From an uncultured Eubacterium sp. (lineage in GTDB: Bacteria > Bacillota > Clostridia > Lachnospirales > CAG-274), in NCBI GenBank assembly GCA_900551755.1, contig URXK01000001.1, positions 310,001 through 374,000 on the forward strand: 64,000 bases of DNA. The letters run 5' to 3'. The notes under the pieces were generated by a model that was given only the letters and a program-made list of their open reading frames with translations, was not told the DNA's origin and did not search any database. Every line of letters begins with the position of its first letter. Position 1 is the stretch's first letter. A program made the translations under genes and the position numbers. Positions 1 through 8,603 of the stretch are shown here, piece after piece.

Positions 1-285
1 TTTATCAAGCATAGCTATACCGTAGAATAAGTGTCTTGCATTAATCATTAGAGCCATTGCAAGGGCTTGAATAGGGTTAAAAGCTCCTAACAACATATTA
101 ACTGTTATAAATTCTATAGAACCTGCAAAAATAACTAGGCTCATAACCATAGGATACCAAAAACTAAAGCCAGACACATTCATATAAATGCCGTAAGTTA
201 GTCCTAAAAACCAAAAGCCAGCAAAAATAGGAATAGTGTGGGGAAAAGCAGCTTTAAATGCTTTTGTTATCTTATTTTTATTCAT
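1..285 (-). CDS. azlC: AzlC-family amino-acid permease, N-terminal part (cut by window edge)
   Basis: This open frame runs without a stop from an ATG at 285 to the window edge, giving the first 95 residues. It starts MNKNKITKAFKAAFP and continues through IPIFAGFWFLG, FAGSIEFI and MALMINARHLFYG. The pattern PxxxGFxxLGxxYG followed by FAGSxEF and NARHxxYG is typical of AzlC, the large subunit of branched-chain amino-acid exporters and azaleucine-resistance permeases. Two or three hydrophobic segments are visible. A GGAG sits about 10 bases before the ATG. The partner AzlD is not in the window and would be expected downstream, to the left. The gene lies downstream of the oxidoreductase on the same strand, separated from it by a terminator. 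Confidence 0.85.
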   Translation of the reverse strand, partial: MNKNKITKAFKAAFPHTIPIFAGFWFLGLTYGIYMNVSGFSFWYPMVMSLVIFAGSIEFITVNMLLGAFNPIQALAMALMINARHLFYGIAMLDK

Positions 286-318
286 AAATATTACACTCCA
301 GTCGCATTTTTTAACATA

Positions 319-345
319 AAAAAGAGGGCTGTATAAACAGCCCCC
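319..345 (-). terminator. Rho-independent terminator of the pyruvate:ferredoxin oxidoreductase gene
   Basis: On the minus strand a GGGCTGT/ACAGCCC stem with a four-base loop (326-343) is followed by a run of T (plus-strand A at 318-323). It lies about 40 bases past the oxidoreductase stop codon. Confidence 0.85.
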
Positions 346-379
346 TAAATTTATATTAAGCTAATATATCAAATACAAA

Positions 380-3300
380 TTAGTTGTTTTCAGCAGCTAA
401 CTTCTTGTAACCTTCAAGTCTTCTCTTAGCATCAGCAGCACACTTATCGAATAACTCTTCAGCTACATCTGGGAATGCCTTAACAAGTGAAGTATATCTT
501 ACTTCGCCCTTAATGAATTCCTTGAAGTCACCAGTAGGTTCCTTAGAATCTAATGTGAATACTTCACCAACTGGATTGTATCTGTATAACTGCCAGTAAC
601 CGCAGTCAACAGCCTTCTTAGCTTCAAGATGGAAGTTAGTTCTTAAACCGTGGTTGATACAAGGAGCGTATGCAATGATTAATGATGGACCGTGGTAAGC
701 TTCAGCTTCCTTAAGAGCCTTCATTAACTGTGCCTTATCAGCACCCATACAAACCTGAGCAACATATACATAACCGTAGCTCTTAGCAATCATACCTAAG
801 TCCTTCTTACGAACTCTCTTACCAGAAGCAGCAAACTTAGCGATTGCAGCAGTAGGAGTAGCCTTAGAAGCCTGACCACCAGTGTTAGAGTAAACTTCTG
901 TATCGAATACGAATACATTTACATCTTCACCAGAAGCTAATACATGGTCAACACCGCCGAAGCCGATGTCGTAAGCCCAACCGTCACCACCGAAAATCCA
1001 CTGGCTCTTCTTAACTAACATATCCTTGTGAGCAAGTACATACTTGCAATCATCACAATCAGGATTTGCAGCTTCGATAGCAGCAACTAAAGCTGCTGAA
1101 GTAGCCTTAGACTCTTCGCCGTCAAACATAGTATCTAACCAAGCCTGAGCAGCTGTCTTAACATCACCCTCTGGAGCATTAGCAACAATGTTAGTTACCT
1201 TTTCAGCAAGTAACTCTCTCTGCTGCTTAACACCAGTGTACATACCATAACCAAATTCAGCATTATCCTCGAATAATGAGTTACACCAAGCTGGACCGTG
1301 GCCATCAGCATTAGTAGTGTAAGGAGTAGAAGGTGCAGAACCACCCCAGATTGAAGAACAACCTGTAGCATTAGCAATGTACATTCTATCACCGAATAAC
1401 TGAGTAATTAATCTAGCGTAAGCTGTTTCAGCACAACCGCCACAAGAACCTGAGAATTCAAGTAATGGCTGCTGGAACTGAGAACCCTTAACAGAGTACT
1501 TATCCTCTGGGTTAGCCTTTGGAGCAAGAGCGATAGCATAATCCCAAGCTTCAACCTGGTCTCTAGCATCATCAATAGGAACCATCTTAAGTGGGTCACT
1601 CTTACCAGCTAATGGACAAGATGCGATACAGTTACCACAACCTGTACAGTCCATAATATCTACCTGCATTACATAGTTGTAACCAGCTTCCTTACCCTTA
1701 CCAGCAACAGACTTTAATGAAGCTGGAGCGTTCTTAGCTTCTTCCTCAGTTAAAAGGAATGGTCTAATACAAGCGTGAGGACATACGAAAGCACACTGGT
1801 TACACTGGATACAGCTTGTTGGGTCCCAAGTAGGAACATTAATAGCAATACCTCTCTTTTCGTAAGCAGCAGTACCGTGCTCGAATGTACCATCTTCAAT
1901 ACCCTTGAATGCAGATACAGGAAGAGTATCACCCTTCTGAGCGTTCATTACATCAACAATGTTCTTGATGAAATCTGGTCTTTCAGAAGTTGCAGCAGCA
2001 GGAGCATCCTGTGCATCAGCCCAGCTAGCTGGGATTTCAACCTTGTGGAAACCAGTAGAACCAGCATCAACAGCAGCGTAGTTCATATTAACAATCTTTT
2101 CACCCTTCTTGCCGTAAGACTTAACGATGAATTCCTTCATATACTTAATAGCATCATCCTTAGGAATGATTTCAGTAATCATAAAGAAAGCAGACTGAAG
2201 AACCATATTAAACTTGCTACCTAAACCAAGTTCAGCACCAATCTTAACAGCGTTGATTGTGTAGAAGTTAATATTCTTAGTAGCTAAATCTCTCTTAACA
2301 TTAGCTGGTAAATGAGTATCTAATTCCTCATCAGACCAAATAGTGTTTAATAAGAAGCTACCGCCATCCTTTAAGTTAGATGTCATATCATACTTATTTA
2401 AGTAAGACTGCTGATGACAAGCAACGAAGTCAGCTGTATCAATAAGATATGGTGAACGAATAGGCTTGTGACCAAATCTTAAGTGAGAATTAGTGATACC
2501 ACCAGACTTCTTAGAGTCATAAGCAAAGTATGCCTGAGCATACATATCAGTGTGGTCACCGATAATCTTGATAGAGTTCTTATTAGCACCTACAGTACCA
2601 TCAGAACCAAGACCCCAGAATAAGCAGTTCTTAGTACCAGCTGGAGTAACATCAACAGCAGCACCTCTCTTTAATGAATGACCAGTAACATCATCATTAA
2701 TAGCTAAAGTAAAGCCATTCTTTGGAGCATCTAAATCAAGGTTTTCGTAAACAGCAATAATATCAGCAGGAGTAGTATCCTTAGAACCAAGACCAAATCT
2801 ACCACCAACGATAACAGGTGTTCTGTCGCTGTGGAAGAATGCAGTACATACATCCTGATATAAAGGTTCGCCTAAAGAACCAGGTTCCTTAGTTCTGTCA
2901 AGAACAGCAATCTTCTTAACTGTAGCAGGGATTGCTTCTAATAACTTCTCAGGAACGAATGGTCTGAATAAGTGAACATTAACAAGACCAACCTTCTCGC
3001 CCTTAGCAGCAAGATAGTCAATAGTACCTGAAATAGTATCACAGATAGAACCCATAGCGATGATAACCTTTTCAGCATCAGGAGCACCATAGTAGTTAAA
3101 TAACTTGTAATCTCTACCAGTAAGCTTATTGATTTCGCCCATATATTCTTCAACGATAGCTGGAGTAGCATCGTAGTATGGGTTACAAGATTCACGAGCC
3201 TGGAAGAAAATATCAGGGTTCTGAGCAGTACCTCTAGTGCAAGGATGCTCTGGATTAAGAGCGTGCTCTTTAAATTCCTTAACCTTGTCCATATCTACAA

Positions 3301-3880
3301 GCTTAGCAAGGTCAGCATAGTCAAGAACCTCAATCTTCTGAATTTCGTGAGAAGTTCTGAAACCATCGAAGAAGTGAAGGAAAGGAACCTTAGCCTTGAT
3401 AGTTGAAAGGTGAGCAACAGCACCTAAATCCATAACTTCCTGAACAGAAGAAGAAGCTAACATAGCAAAACCTGTCTGACGACAAGCCATAACATCAGAA
3501 TGGTCGCCAAAAATGTTAAGAGCGTGGCTAGCTAAACAACGAGCACTAACGTGGAGTACACATGGAAGTAACTCACCAGCAATCTTGTACATATTAGGGA
3601 TCATAAGGAGTAAGCCCTGAGATGCAGTGTATGTAGTAGTTAAAGCACCAGATGCTAATGAACCGTGAACAGTACCAGCAGCACCAGCTTCAGACTGCAT
3701 TTCAACAACCTTTACTGTCTGACCAAAAATATTCTTCTTTCCCTTAGCTGCCCATTCATCAACATGTTCAGCCATAGGAGAGGATGGTGTAATAGGATAA
3801 ATACCAGCAACTTCAGTAAAAGCGTAAGATACTTCAGCTGCTGCCTGGTTACCATCCATAGTTTTCATAACCTTTGACAT
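380..3880 (-). CDS. nifJ: Pyruvate:ferredoxin (flavodoxin) oxidoreductase
   Basis: This single-chain enzyme of 1166 residues oxidises pyruvate with CoA to acetyl-CoA and CO2 and reduces ferredoxin, the central pyruvate reaction of anaerobes. The N-terminal domain carries GIYPITPSSPMAEH (about 27-39). The two [4Fe-4S] motifs are visible: CIQCNQCAFVCPHA near 690-703 and CTGCGNCIASCPLAG near 743-757. The C-terminal thiamine-diphosphate domain has SGSCGGCAETAY, GDGWAYDIGFGG (near 965) and DTEVYSNTGGQ. Length matches the family (1150-1200). An AAGGAGG lies 8 bases before the ATG. The gene is monocistronic between its own promoter and terminator. The symbol could equally be por or pfor. Codon use is strongly biased, as expected for an abundant protein. 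Confidence 0.98.
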   Translation of the reverse strand: MSKVMKTMDGNQAAAEVSYAFTEVAGIYPITPSSPMAEHVDEWAAKGKKNIFGQTVKVVEMQSEAGAAGTVHGSLASGALTTTYTASQGLLLMIPNMYKIAGELLPCVLHVSARCLASHALNIFGDHSDVMACRQTGFAMLASSSVQEVMDLGAVAHLSTIKAKVPFLHFFDGFRTSHEIQKIEVLDYADLAKLVDMDKVKEFKEHALNPEHPCTRGTAQNPDIFFQARESCNPYYDATPAIVEEYMGEINKLTGRDYKLFNYYGAPDAEKVIIAMGSICDTISGTIDYLAAKGEKVGLVNVHLFRPFVPEKLLEAIPATVKKIAVLDRTKEPGSLGEPLYQDVCTAFFHSDRTPVIVGGRFGLGSKDTTPADIIAVYENLDLDAPKNGFTLAINDDVTGHSLKRGAAVDVTPAGTKNCLFWGLGSDGTVGANKNSIKIIGDHTDMYAQAYFAYDSKKSGGITNSHLRFGHKPIRSPYLIDTADFVACHQQSYLNKYDMTSNLKDGGSFLLNTIWSDEELDTHLPANVKRDLATKNINFYTINAVKIGAELGLGSKFNMVLQSAFFMITEIIPKDDAIKYMKEFIVKSYGKKGEKIVNMNYAAVDAGSTGFHKVEIPASWADAQDAPAAATSERPDFIKNIVDVMNAQKGDTLPVSAFKGIEDGTFEHGTAAYEKRGIAINVPTWDPTSCIQCNQCAFVCPHACIRPFLLTEEEAKNAPASLKSVAGKGKEAGYNYVMQVDIMDCTGCGNCIASCPLAGKSDPLKMVPIDDARDQVEAWDYAIALAPKANPEDKYSVKGSQFQQPLLEFSGSCGGCAETAYARLITQLFGDRMYIANATGCSSIWGGSAPSTPYTTNADGHGPAWCNSLFEDNAEFGYGMYTGVKQQRELLAEKVTNIVANAPEGDVKTAAQAWLDTMFDGEESKATSAALVAAIEAANPDCDDCKYVLAHKDMLVKKSQWIFGGDGWAYDIGFGGVDHVLASGEDVNVFVFDTEVYSNTGGQASKATPTAAIAKFAASGKRVRKKDLGMIAKSYGYVYVAQVCMGADKAQLMKALKEAEAYHGPSLIIAYAPCINHGLRTNFHLEAKKAVDCGYWQLYRYNPVGEVFTLDSKEPTGDFKEFIKGEVRYTSLVKAFPDVAEELFDKCAADAKRRLEGYKKLAAENN

Positions 3881-3972
3881 TTTAAAATCCTCCTTAATTA
3901 AGAATTAAATTGTGGGTGGTTAGCCCTTTTTAGTAAATAAATATAATGCAGGTCGCAAAATATTCTATCATT

Positions 3973-4001
3973 ATTATAACAAGTTTTGACGAATTAGTAA
4001 A
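3973..4001 (-). promoter_or_regulatory. Sigma-A promoter of the oxidoreductase gene
   Basis: Reading the minus strand, TTTACT (3996-4001) is separated by 17 bases from a perfect TATAAT (3973-3978). This leaves a leader of roughly 85 bases before the oxidoreductase start codon. Confidence 0.7.
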
Positions 4002-4060
4002 CATTAAATTTAAAATTTTTTATGAAAATTTTTTTTATTAAAAAAATATCCTATATATAT

Positions 4061-4089
4061 TTGACTTAAGCTTAAAAGTAGTTTACAAT
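4061..4089 (+). promoter_or_regulatory. Sigma-A promoter of the gene at 4172
   Basis: TTGACT (4061-4066), a 17-base spacer and TACAAT (4084-4089) make a near-consensus promoter about 80 bases before the start codon at 4172. It is back to back with the oxidoreductase promoter. Confidence 0.75.
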
Positions 4090-4171
4090 ATTAACTTAGT
4101 GGATATTATAAGATAATAAAATAAGAAATTGATTTTGGTGTAGTTTTGCATCAATAGATAAAGAGGTTTAT

Positions 4172-5674
4172 ATGGCTAATTATAAAATAGTAGAAAATGA
4201 CATAATGGAAAAACTTAATTCATATTTTATGACTGAATTTCGCTTTTTATATGAAGATATAAATATAACAGGTAAAAATGTTATAATTAAGTATATTTCA
4301 TCATTTTTTAGAAAATGGTATTATTCAACATTTATAGAAGACACAGTTATTACTCCTTCATATATTGCAAAATATGCAAGTAAAGAGGATAATATTTATC
4401 CTGTTTTAAAGTGTAAGGCTGTTAGCCGAATTGTTAATTATGAGATTAACTGTCTTAAATATACCTTAGATAATCACCCAATGTGTGTTGATTTTAGAAA
4501 GGTTGTTAGATATTTTAACAAAGGCGTGCATTTAGATGATGATTTACAAATGGATTTTGCTGATATTAAAAAAATAGGAGATATTTCTTCCTATGATATG
4601 GAATATATTTCATATTTAATAATGTTAGCTATTGATTTGAACTTTGTTGAAAAAATGCCGTCTTTGGGTGTTACTATGTATTGTGCGTCTAAAAAGGCTA
4701 GAGAATTGAGTAATGTCAGCAATAGAGAACTTTTAAATCAATTGGTTGATACTGCTTTTAAAATTGCTGCAACTTATTTAAGTGATGATTTTTTAGGCGA
4801 AAAATATATTGTTTCAAGTGAAAAGGTTAAAGAGTGGATTAAAAATCCAATTCCTGTGGATAAAATTTTTGAAAACACTTATGGCGAACTTGCTATTGAA
4901 ATGTCAGACTCATTTTTAGTGGATAATATGGACGAAATGGAAAGGCATATTATGGCTAAGGCTTATGCTAGGGGTGTGATAATTGATAGATGGTTATTAA
5001 CACCTTTTAGCTATTATTTTAAATTTATAGATTTAACATATATGTTTGAATATTCATTCTATGATGAAATGATGTTTTTAATTAACGCATCAATAGTAGC
5101 AGAAGAAACTGGTGATGAGTCTGCTTTTGAAACGGCTGTTTACTCTCCTTGCACAATTTTTGGCACTACTAATTTAGGTAAAGAATATTTTGAATTGCCA
5201 ATTGATGAAAATGTGCCAGAGTTGTTTAGGAAAATGTCAGCTGATGAAATTTTTGAAGGCGTTGCTTATGATTTAGACGATGTAAAAGAAAAGATTATGA
5301 AAATTTATGAGCCTGACTTAACTATATATACTCTTGAAGTAAGTGATAACAAGAGTAATCGTAAATTTTCAATGAATGTCAGAGATGATATGACTCTTGA
5401 TGTTCTTAATGCAAATATTGCAAATGCTTTTAAAACTTCTTTTATTATTTGTCAAAGCTATAGATTTTATAAATTGCCAGAGAGTCCTTTTACAGAATAT
5501 ACACCAGCGTTTATGGGATTGAGAGGTCCTCATACTGAAGATACAATGATAAAAAATGTACTTAATTTAGGTGAAAAATTTTATTACGAAATAGTAAAAG
5601 TCAATGAAGATGAAGAATTAGAAAGCAAGGTTTATACTATTAAACTTGAAGCAATTAATTCAAACCAAGAATAA
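4172..5674 (+). CDS. Uncharacterised 500-residue protein with pRiA4b ORF-3-like C-terminus
   Basis: I do not recognise the protein as a whole. It has no signal peptide and no clear membrane segment, so it is probably cytosolic. The first 380 residues are mostly helical, acidic and rich in aromatic residues. The last 115 or so (from DLTIYTLEVSD to SKVYTIKLEAI) look like a beta-rich unit with the order YxLEV-LDVLNANIANAF-FY-LGEKFYYEI, which resembles the pRiA4b ORF-3-like (IS1096 passenger) fold found at the end of many Firmicute proteins. That match is tentative. The start ATG has a weak GAGG about 7 bases upstream. The gene has its own promoter and is followed by a lipoprotein gene 61 bases later, possibly in the same transcript. 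Confidence 0.7.
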   Translation: MANYKIVENDIMEKLNSYFMTEFRFLYEDINITGKNVIIKYISSFFRKWYYSTFIEDTVITPSYIAKYASKEDNIYPVLKCKAVSRIVNYEINCLKYTLDNHPMCVDFRKVVRYFNKGVHLDDDLQMDFADIKKIGDISSYDMEYISYLIMLAIDLNFVEKMPSLGVTMYCASKKARELSNVSNRELLNQLVDTAFKIAATYLSDDFLGEKYIVSSEKVKEWIKNPIPVDKIFENTYGELAIEMSDSFLVDNMDEMERHIMAKAYARGVIIDRWLLTPFSYYFKFIDLTYMFEYSFYDEMMFLINASIVAEETGDESAFETAVYSPCTIFGTTNLGKEYFELPIDENVPELFRKMSADEIFEGVAYDLDDVKEKIMKIYEPDLTIYTLEVSDNKSNRKFSMNVRDDMTLDVLNANIANAFKTSFIICQSYRFYKLPESPFTEYTPAFMGLRGPHTEDTMIKNVLNLGEKFYYEIVKVNEDEELESKVYTIKLEAINSNQE

Positions 5675-5735
5675 ATATTTTTTAGTTATATTTTATAATT
5701 TCTGAGCATATATACCTTTATTGGGAGGTAGTGTT

Positions 5736-6524
5736 ATGTTCAGAAATTTTTTTATTGTAATTTTGGTACTAGCTTTAGTTGGCTGTGGAAATAAAAGCAA
5801 CACTTTGCAAACAGGAATTGTAGGTGAAAATGAACCTATAACTAGGGCAGAGGTTGCTAGAATGGTAGCTCTTAATAATTATAATATAGAGGAAATTAAT
5901 TCCCTTGAAAGAAAAATAACATTTAAAGATACAGACATAAATAAGTGGTATGATAAGTATATAAATGCGGCATATACTGCTAATTTGATTGCTGGTGTTG
6001 ATAATGAAAATTTTGCACCTGATGAGTATTTATCTTTAAGACAAGCACAATTTTTGCTTGATAAAATTAAATCTGAAAATAGAGTGAAGTTGCAATATAG
6101 AACAGAGGATAAAGATAAACCTATACCTTATAATATATGGGTAACAGCTTTTGAAAAAGATATGAATACTGAAAAGTTAAAGACAGAAACTATTAAAGTG
6201 TATGCAGATAAAAACCAATGTAAAAAACTGGGAGATAATTTTGTTATAACTGATTTGGGACTTACATATTATGACGGCAACGAAAAGCTAACAAGTGCTA
6301 ATGAAGTAAGTGCTATAGTCAATAATAGGGTTATAGTTGCATTAAAAAGCATTAATACTATTAATGAATTTGATAATCTTGAAGTTGTTGATGCTAATGA
6401 CAAATATGTTAAAGTTAAGGTGCCAGGAGGTATAAGAAAATTTGAAATAAAAAATAATAATGCTGCTGTAGGTGATAAAATTAAAATTGTAATTGACAAT
6501 AATGGTATATATAGTATACAATAA
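5736..6524 (+). CDS. Lipoprotein with an S-layer-homology-like segment
   Basis: The protein (262 residues) begins MFRNFFIVILVLALVGC, a lipoprotein signal with a cysteine after LVG, so it should be lipid-anchored on the outer face of the membrane. Residues 30-110 look like one and a half S-layer-homology units: EPITRAEVARMVAL, then FKDTDINKWYDKYINAAYTA, then GVDNENFAPDEYLSLRQAQ. A full cell-wall-binding module normally needs three such units, so the role may be structural rather than wall anchoring. The remaining 150 residues are not recognised. The start is placed at 5736 because GGGAGG at 5723-5728 lies at the right distance from this ATG and overlaps the alternative upstream TTG at 5721. 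Confidence 0.75.
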   Translation: MFRNFFIVILVLALVGCGNKSNTLQTGIVGENEPITRAEVARMVALNNYNIEEINSLERKITFKDTDINKWYDKYINAAYTANLIAGVDNENFAPDEYLSLRQAQFLLDKIKSENRVKLQYRTEDKDKPIPYNIWVTAFEKDMNTEKLKTETIKVYADKNQCKKLGDNFVITDLGLTYYDGNEKLTSANEVSAIVNNRVIVALKSINTINEFDNLEVVDANDKYVKVKVPGGIRKFEIKNNNAAVGDKIKIVIDNNGIYSIQ

Positions 6525-6544
6525 ATATAAAAGGAAGTGATAGT

Positions 6545-6766
6545 ATGCCACATATTAGTTTAAAAATGTACAAAGGCAGAACTAAAGAAGAAAAGGATAA
6601 AATAGCTAATGAACTTGCAGAGGTTTTAGTTAAAAATGGTGTAAAACCAACTGCCATATCTGTTAGTGTAACTGATTATGAGCCTGAGAATTGGAAAGAA
6701 CAGGTTTATGATAAGGAAATAAGAGATAATAAGGATATATTTGTTGAGGCTGGGTATAAGATGTAA
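6545..6766 (+). CDS. 4-oxalocrotonate tautomerase-family protein
   Basis: This 73-residue protein starts MPHISLKMYKGRTKEEKDK. The proline right after the initiator methionine is the catalytic base of the tautomerase superfamily once Met is removed, and the following beta-strand plus helix (EEKDKIANELAEVLVK) match the short 4-OT type, which forms hexamers. The natural substrate cannot be read from the sequence; PptA-like or general keto-enol tautomerase activity is a family-level guess. AGGAAGTG lies just upstream. It follows the lipoprotein gene by 20 bases and is probably co-transcribed with it. Confidence 0.85.
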   Translation: MPHISLKMYKGRTKEEKDKIANELAEVLVKNGVKPTAISVSVTDYEPENWKEQVYDKEIRDNKDIFVEAGYKM

Positions 6767-6912
6767 TCCGTTTTTATATTGATAAATATAACAAAAGTAC
6801 AAAATAAATTTAAAATGACATTTATATTGTTGAAATGTTAATTGTTATTAAAAAATTATAGTGAAATAGCTTAGTTGTCGTCAAAGCAGTGGGAGAAGGT
6901 AGGTGGCACAAT

Positions 6913-7536
6913 ATGAAGAAAAAGTATTTGGGACAGGCATTAGTAATGTTTCTTGTATTAGTTGGCGTTTTCTATATTATAGGTGTAATTGGCAATGCTA
7001 TTGGAACAAAATGTGCCAAATCAGGTTGCTATAATAAGCGAGAAGCAAATAGCAGTTACTGCTATATACATAAACCTTCTGCGTATATAACATCAGCACA
7101 TAATAATTTGTCTAAATCTGATAAATCTTCTGAGAGTGAATCTTCGAGCAATAAATCATATAGTAGTAGTTCCTCAAGTAGTAGTTCTTCAAAGTATTCA
7201 AATTCTTATTCTAGTAGTTACAGTAATAAGTCTGGAAGTACAGGAAGTTCATCATATAGTAGTGGAACAAAGAAGAATTCTGCTAGTAATAGTAGCACAT
7301 ACAAAAGCTCTACAGGTTCTAGTAATACATATAAAAGCTCTGGTAGTTCTAATAATACATATAAAAGTTCTGGAAGCACTAGTAGCACAAAAAAGAGCAA
7401 TCCATACGCTTCTTATGATGATGGATATGATGATATTTATATGGACGGCGATTATGATGATGACAGATATAGTAGCGATAAGGACTATGCAGACGGTGTA
7501 GATGATGCAATAGATGAGCTTGGCGATGATTATTAA
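6913..7536 (+). CDS. Membrane protein with Cys/His knuckle, Ser/Tyr-rich linker and acidic tail
   Basis: The 207-residue product has one membrane segment near the start (LGQALVMFLVLVGVFYIIGV), then a possible metal knuckle with spacing C-x4-C-x10-C-x2-H (about 33-52), then about 100 residues made almost only of Ser, Tyr, Asn, Lys, Thr and Gly, and finally an acidic tail rich in Asp and Tyr. The low-complexity part holds repeats of the form TYKSSGSSN. I know no defined function. The layout suggests a surface-exposed or wall-spanning protein, if the N-terminus is inside. The start is placed at 6913 because AGGTGG lies seven bases upstream; the earlier GTG at 6889 has no ribosome site. Confidence 0.7.
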   Translation: MKKKYLGQALVMFLVLVGVFYIIGVIGNAIGTKCAKSGCYNKREANSSYCYIHKPSAYITSAHNNLSKSDKSSESESSSNKSYSSSSSSSSSSKYSNSYSSSYSNKSGSTGSSSYSSGTKKNSASNSSTYKSSTGSSNTYKSSGSSNNTYKSSGSTSSTKKSNPYASYDDGYDDIYMDGDYDDDRYSSDKDYADGVDDAIDELGDDY

Positions 7537-7578
7537 ACATAGAAATATATATTAATTATAAAAATGTAAATTAGTATT

Positions 7579-7656
7579 AGACATAAGTTCTGCTTTTCGA
7601 AAAGGTATTGTTACTTTAATTTTGAAATAGGGCGGAGCTTATGTCTATATTTTTTG
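7579..7656 (+). terminator. Long-stem terminator after the Ser/Tyr-rich gene
   Basis: AGACATAAG (7579-7587) pairs with CTTATGTCT (7637-7645, extended inward to about 15 pairs with wobbles). The loop contains a second small hairpin, CTTTTCGAAAAG. A run of T follows at 7650-7655. Confidence 0.65.
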
Positions 7657-7657
7657 T

Positions 7658-7698
7658 AAAAAATATTTGGTGCAATTTTTGTAATTACACCAAATATT
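7658..7698 (-). terminator. Terminator of the CBS-ACT gene
   Basis: An 11-pair stem, AATATTTGGTG (7662-7672) with CACCAAATATT (7688-7698), is followed on the minus strand by six T. It is 15 bases after the stop codon at 7714. Confidence 0.75.
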
Positions 7699-7713
7699 AT
7701 AAAATTAGATTTT

Positions 7714-8358
7714 TTATCTTACATCTGTTATAGATTCAATTGTATAGCAACCTTTAGCCTTAATATCTTCAATGGCAGCCTTAACATCGTGAGAACGAAC
7801 CTTTACTACCATTTCTAATTTGCCGTTTTCATTAAAGTTGCTGATATTTCTAATATCTATGTTGTGAGAAGCAAATATTTGAGTAATTTCAGCAAATACA
7901 CCAGTTCTATCTGGAGTAGAAATTGCAATTCTAGTACCATCGGCTTTAACACCCATAATATCAATGAAAGCTCTAAATATATCTGTTCTTGTAATAATAC
8001 CAACAAGATATTCGCCGTCAGTAACAGGCAATGAACTAATTCTGTTTTCTTTCATTAAAAGAGCTGCATCTTCAAGAAGGGCATTTTTGTCAATTTTGAA
8101 AATACCAGTCTTCATTATGTCTTTTACTTTTGTTTTGCTAAGTAAATAATTTATTTCATAGACGCTAAGTGATGTTGCACTTGAAGGGTTGACCTCTGCA
8201 AGTAACTTTTCTGTAACAAGACCTATAAGTTTATTGTCGCTATCAACAACTGGAAGCTGAGAATATCGTCCTTCCTGCATAAGCTGATAAGCCTTAGCCA
8301 CAGAATAATCTGGTAAAACAACAGTAGGTCTTCTTGTCATTCTTTCTTGTACATACAT
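7714..8358 (-). CDS. CBS-domain pair with C-terminal ACT domain (AcuB-like)
   Basis: The 214-residue protein starts MYVQERMTRRPTVV and has two CBS units (about 1-60, with GRYSQLPVVDSDNKLIGLVTE; about 75-135, with RISSLPVTDGEYLVGIITR). These form a Bateman module that usually binds an adenine nucleotide. An ACT domain follows (about 142-214, TPDRTGVFAEITQIFASHNIDI), a type that often senses amino acids. The same order is seen in AcuB-like proteins of Firmicutes. No catalytic domain is present, so a regulatory role is likely, target unknown. A GGGAGG lies 9 bases before the ATG. The gene is transcribed away from transketolase and has its own terminator. Confidence 0.85.
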   Translation of the reverse strand: MYVQERMTRRPTVVLPDYSVAKAYQLMQEGRYSQLPVVDSDNKLIGLVTEKLLAEVNPSSATSLSVYEINYLLSKTKVKDIMKTGIFKIDKNALLEDAALLMKENRISSLPVTDGEYLVGIITRTDIFRAFIDIMGVKADGTRIAISTPDRTGVFAEITQIFASHNIDIRNISNFNENGKLEMVVKVRSHDVKAAIEDIKAKGCYTIESITDVR

Positions 8359-8509
8359 AAAAAAAGCACCTCCCTAAATTTATTATATATTTATATTATT
8401 AATAATAGCACAATTTTTGCAAAAAATAAAGTAGTATTTATAATAATTGCTAAAAATTATGACCCAAATGTAAAAAAAGCTCATTAAATGTAAAAAAATA
8501 TATTTTGTC

Positions 8510-8538
8510 TTGTAATGACAAAAAAAATGGTGTATACT
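8510..8538 (+). promoter_or_regulatory. Sigma-A promoter of transketolase
   Basis: TTGTAA (8510-8515), 17 bases, TATACT (8533-8538). It is 65 bases before the start codon at 8604. Confidence 0.65.
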
Positions 8539-8603
8539 ATAAATAATGCGTTTCTATGCAAAAAATCAGAAGTTTTGTAATAAAATGTTTCGGAGGTTAA
8601 AAA

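Noticed and set aside
1775..2224. Plus-strand frame of 149 codons within the oxidoreductase gene
   Set aside because: Antisense shadow of a strongly biased gene; no ribosome site and no recognisable protein.
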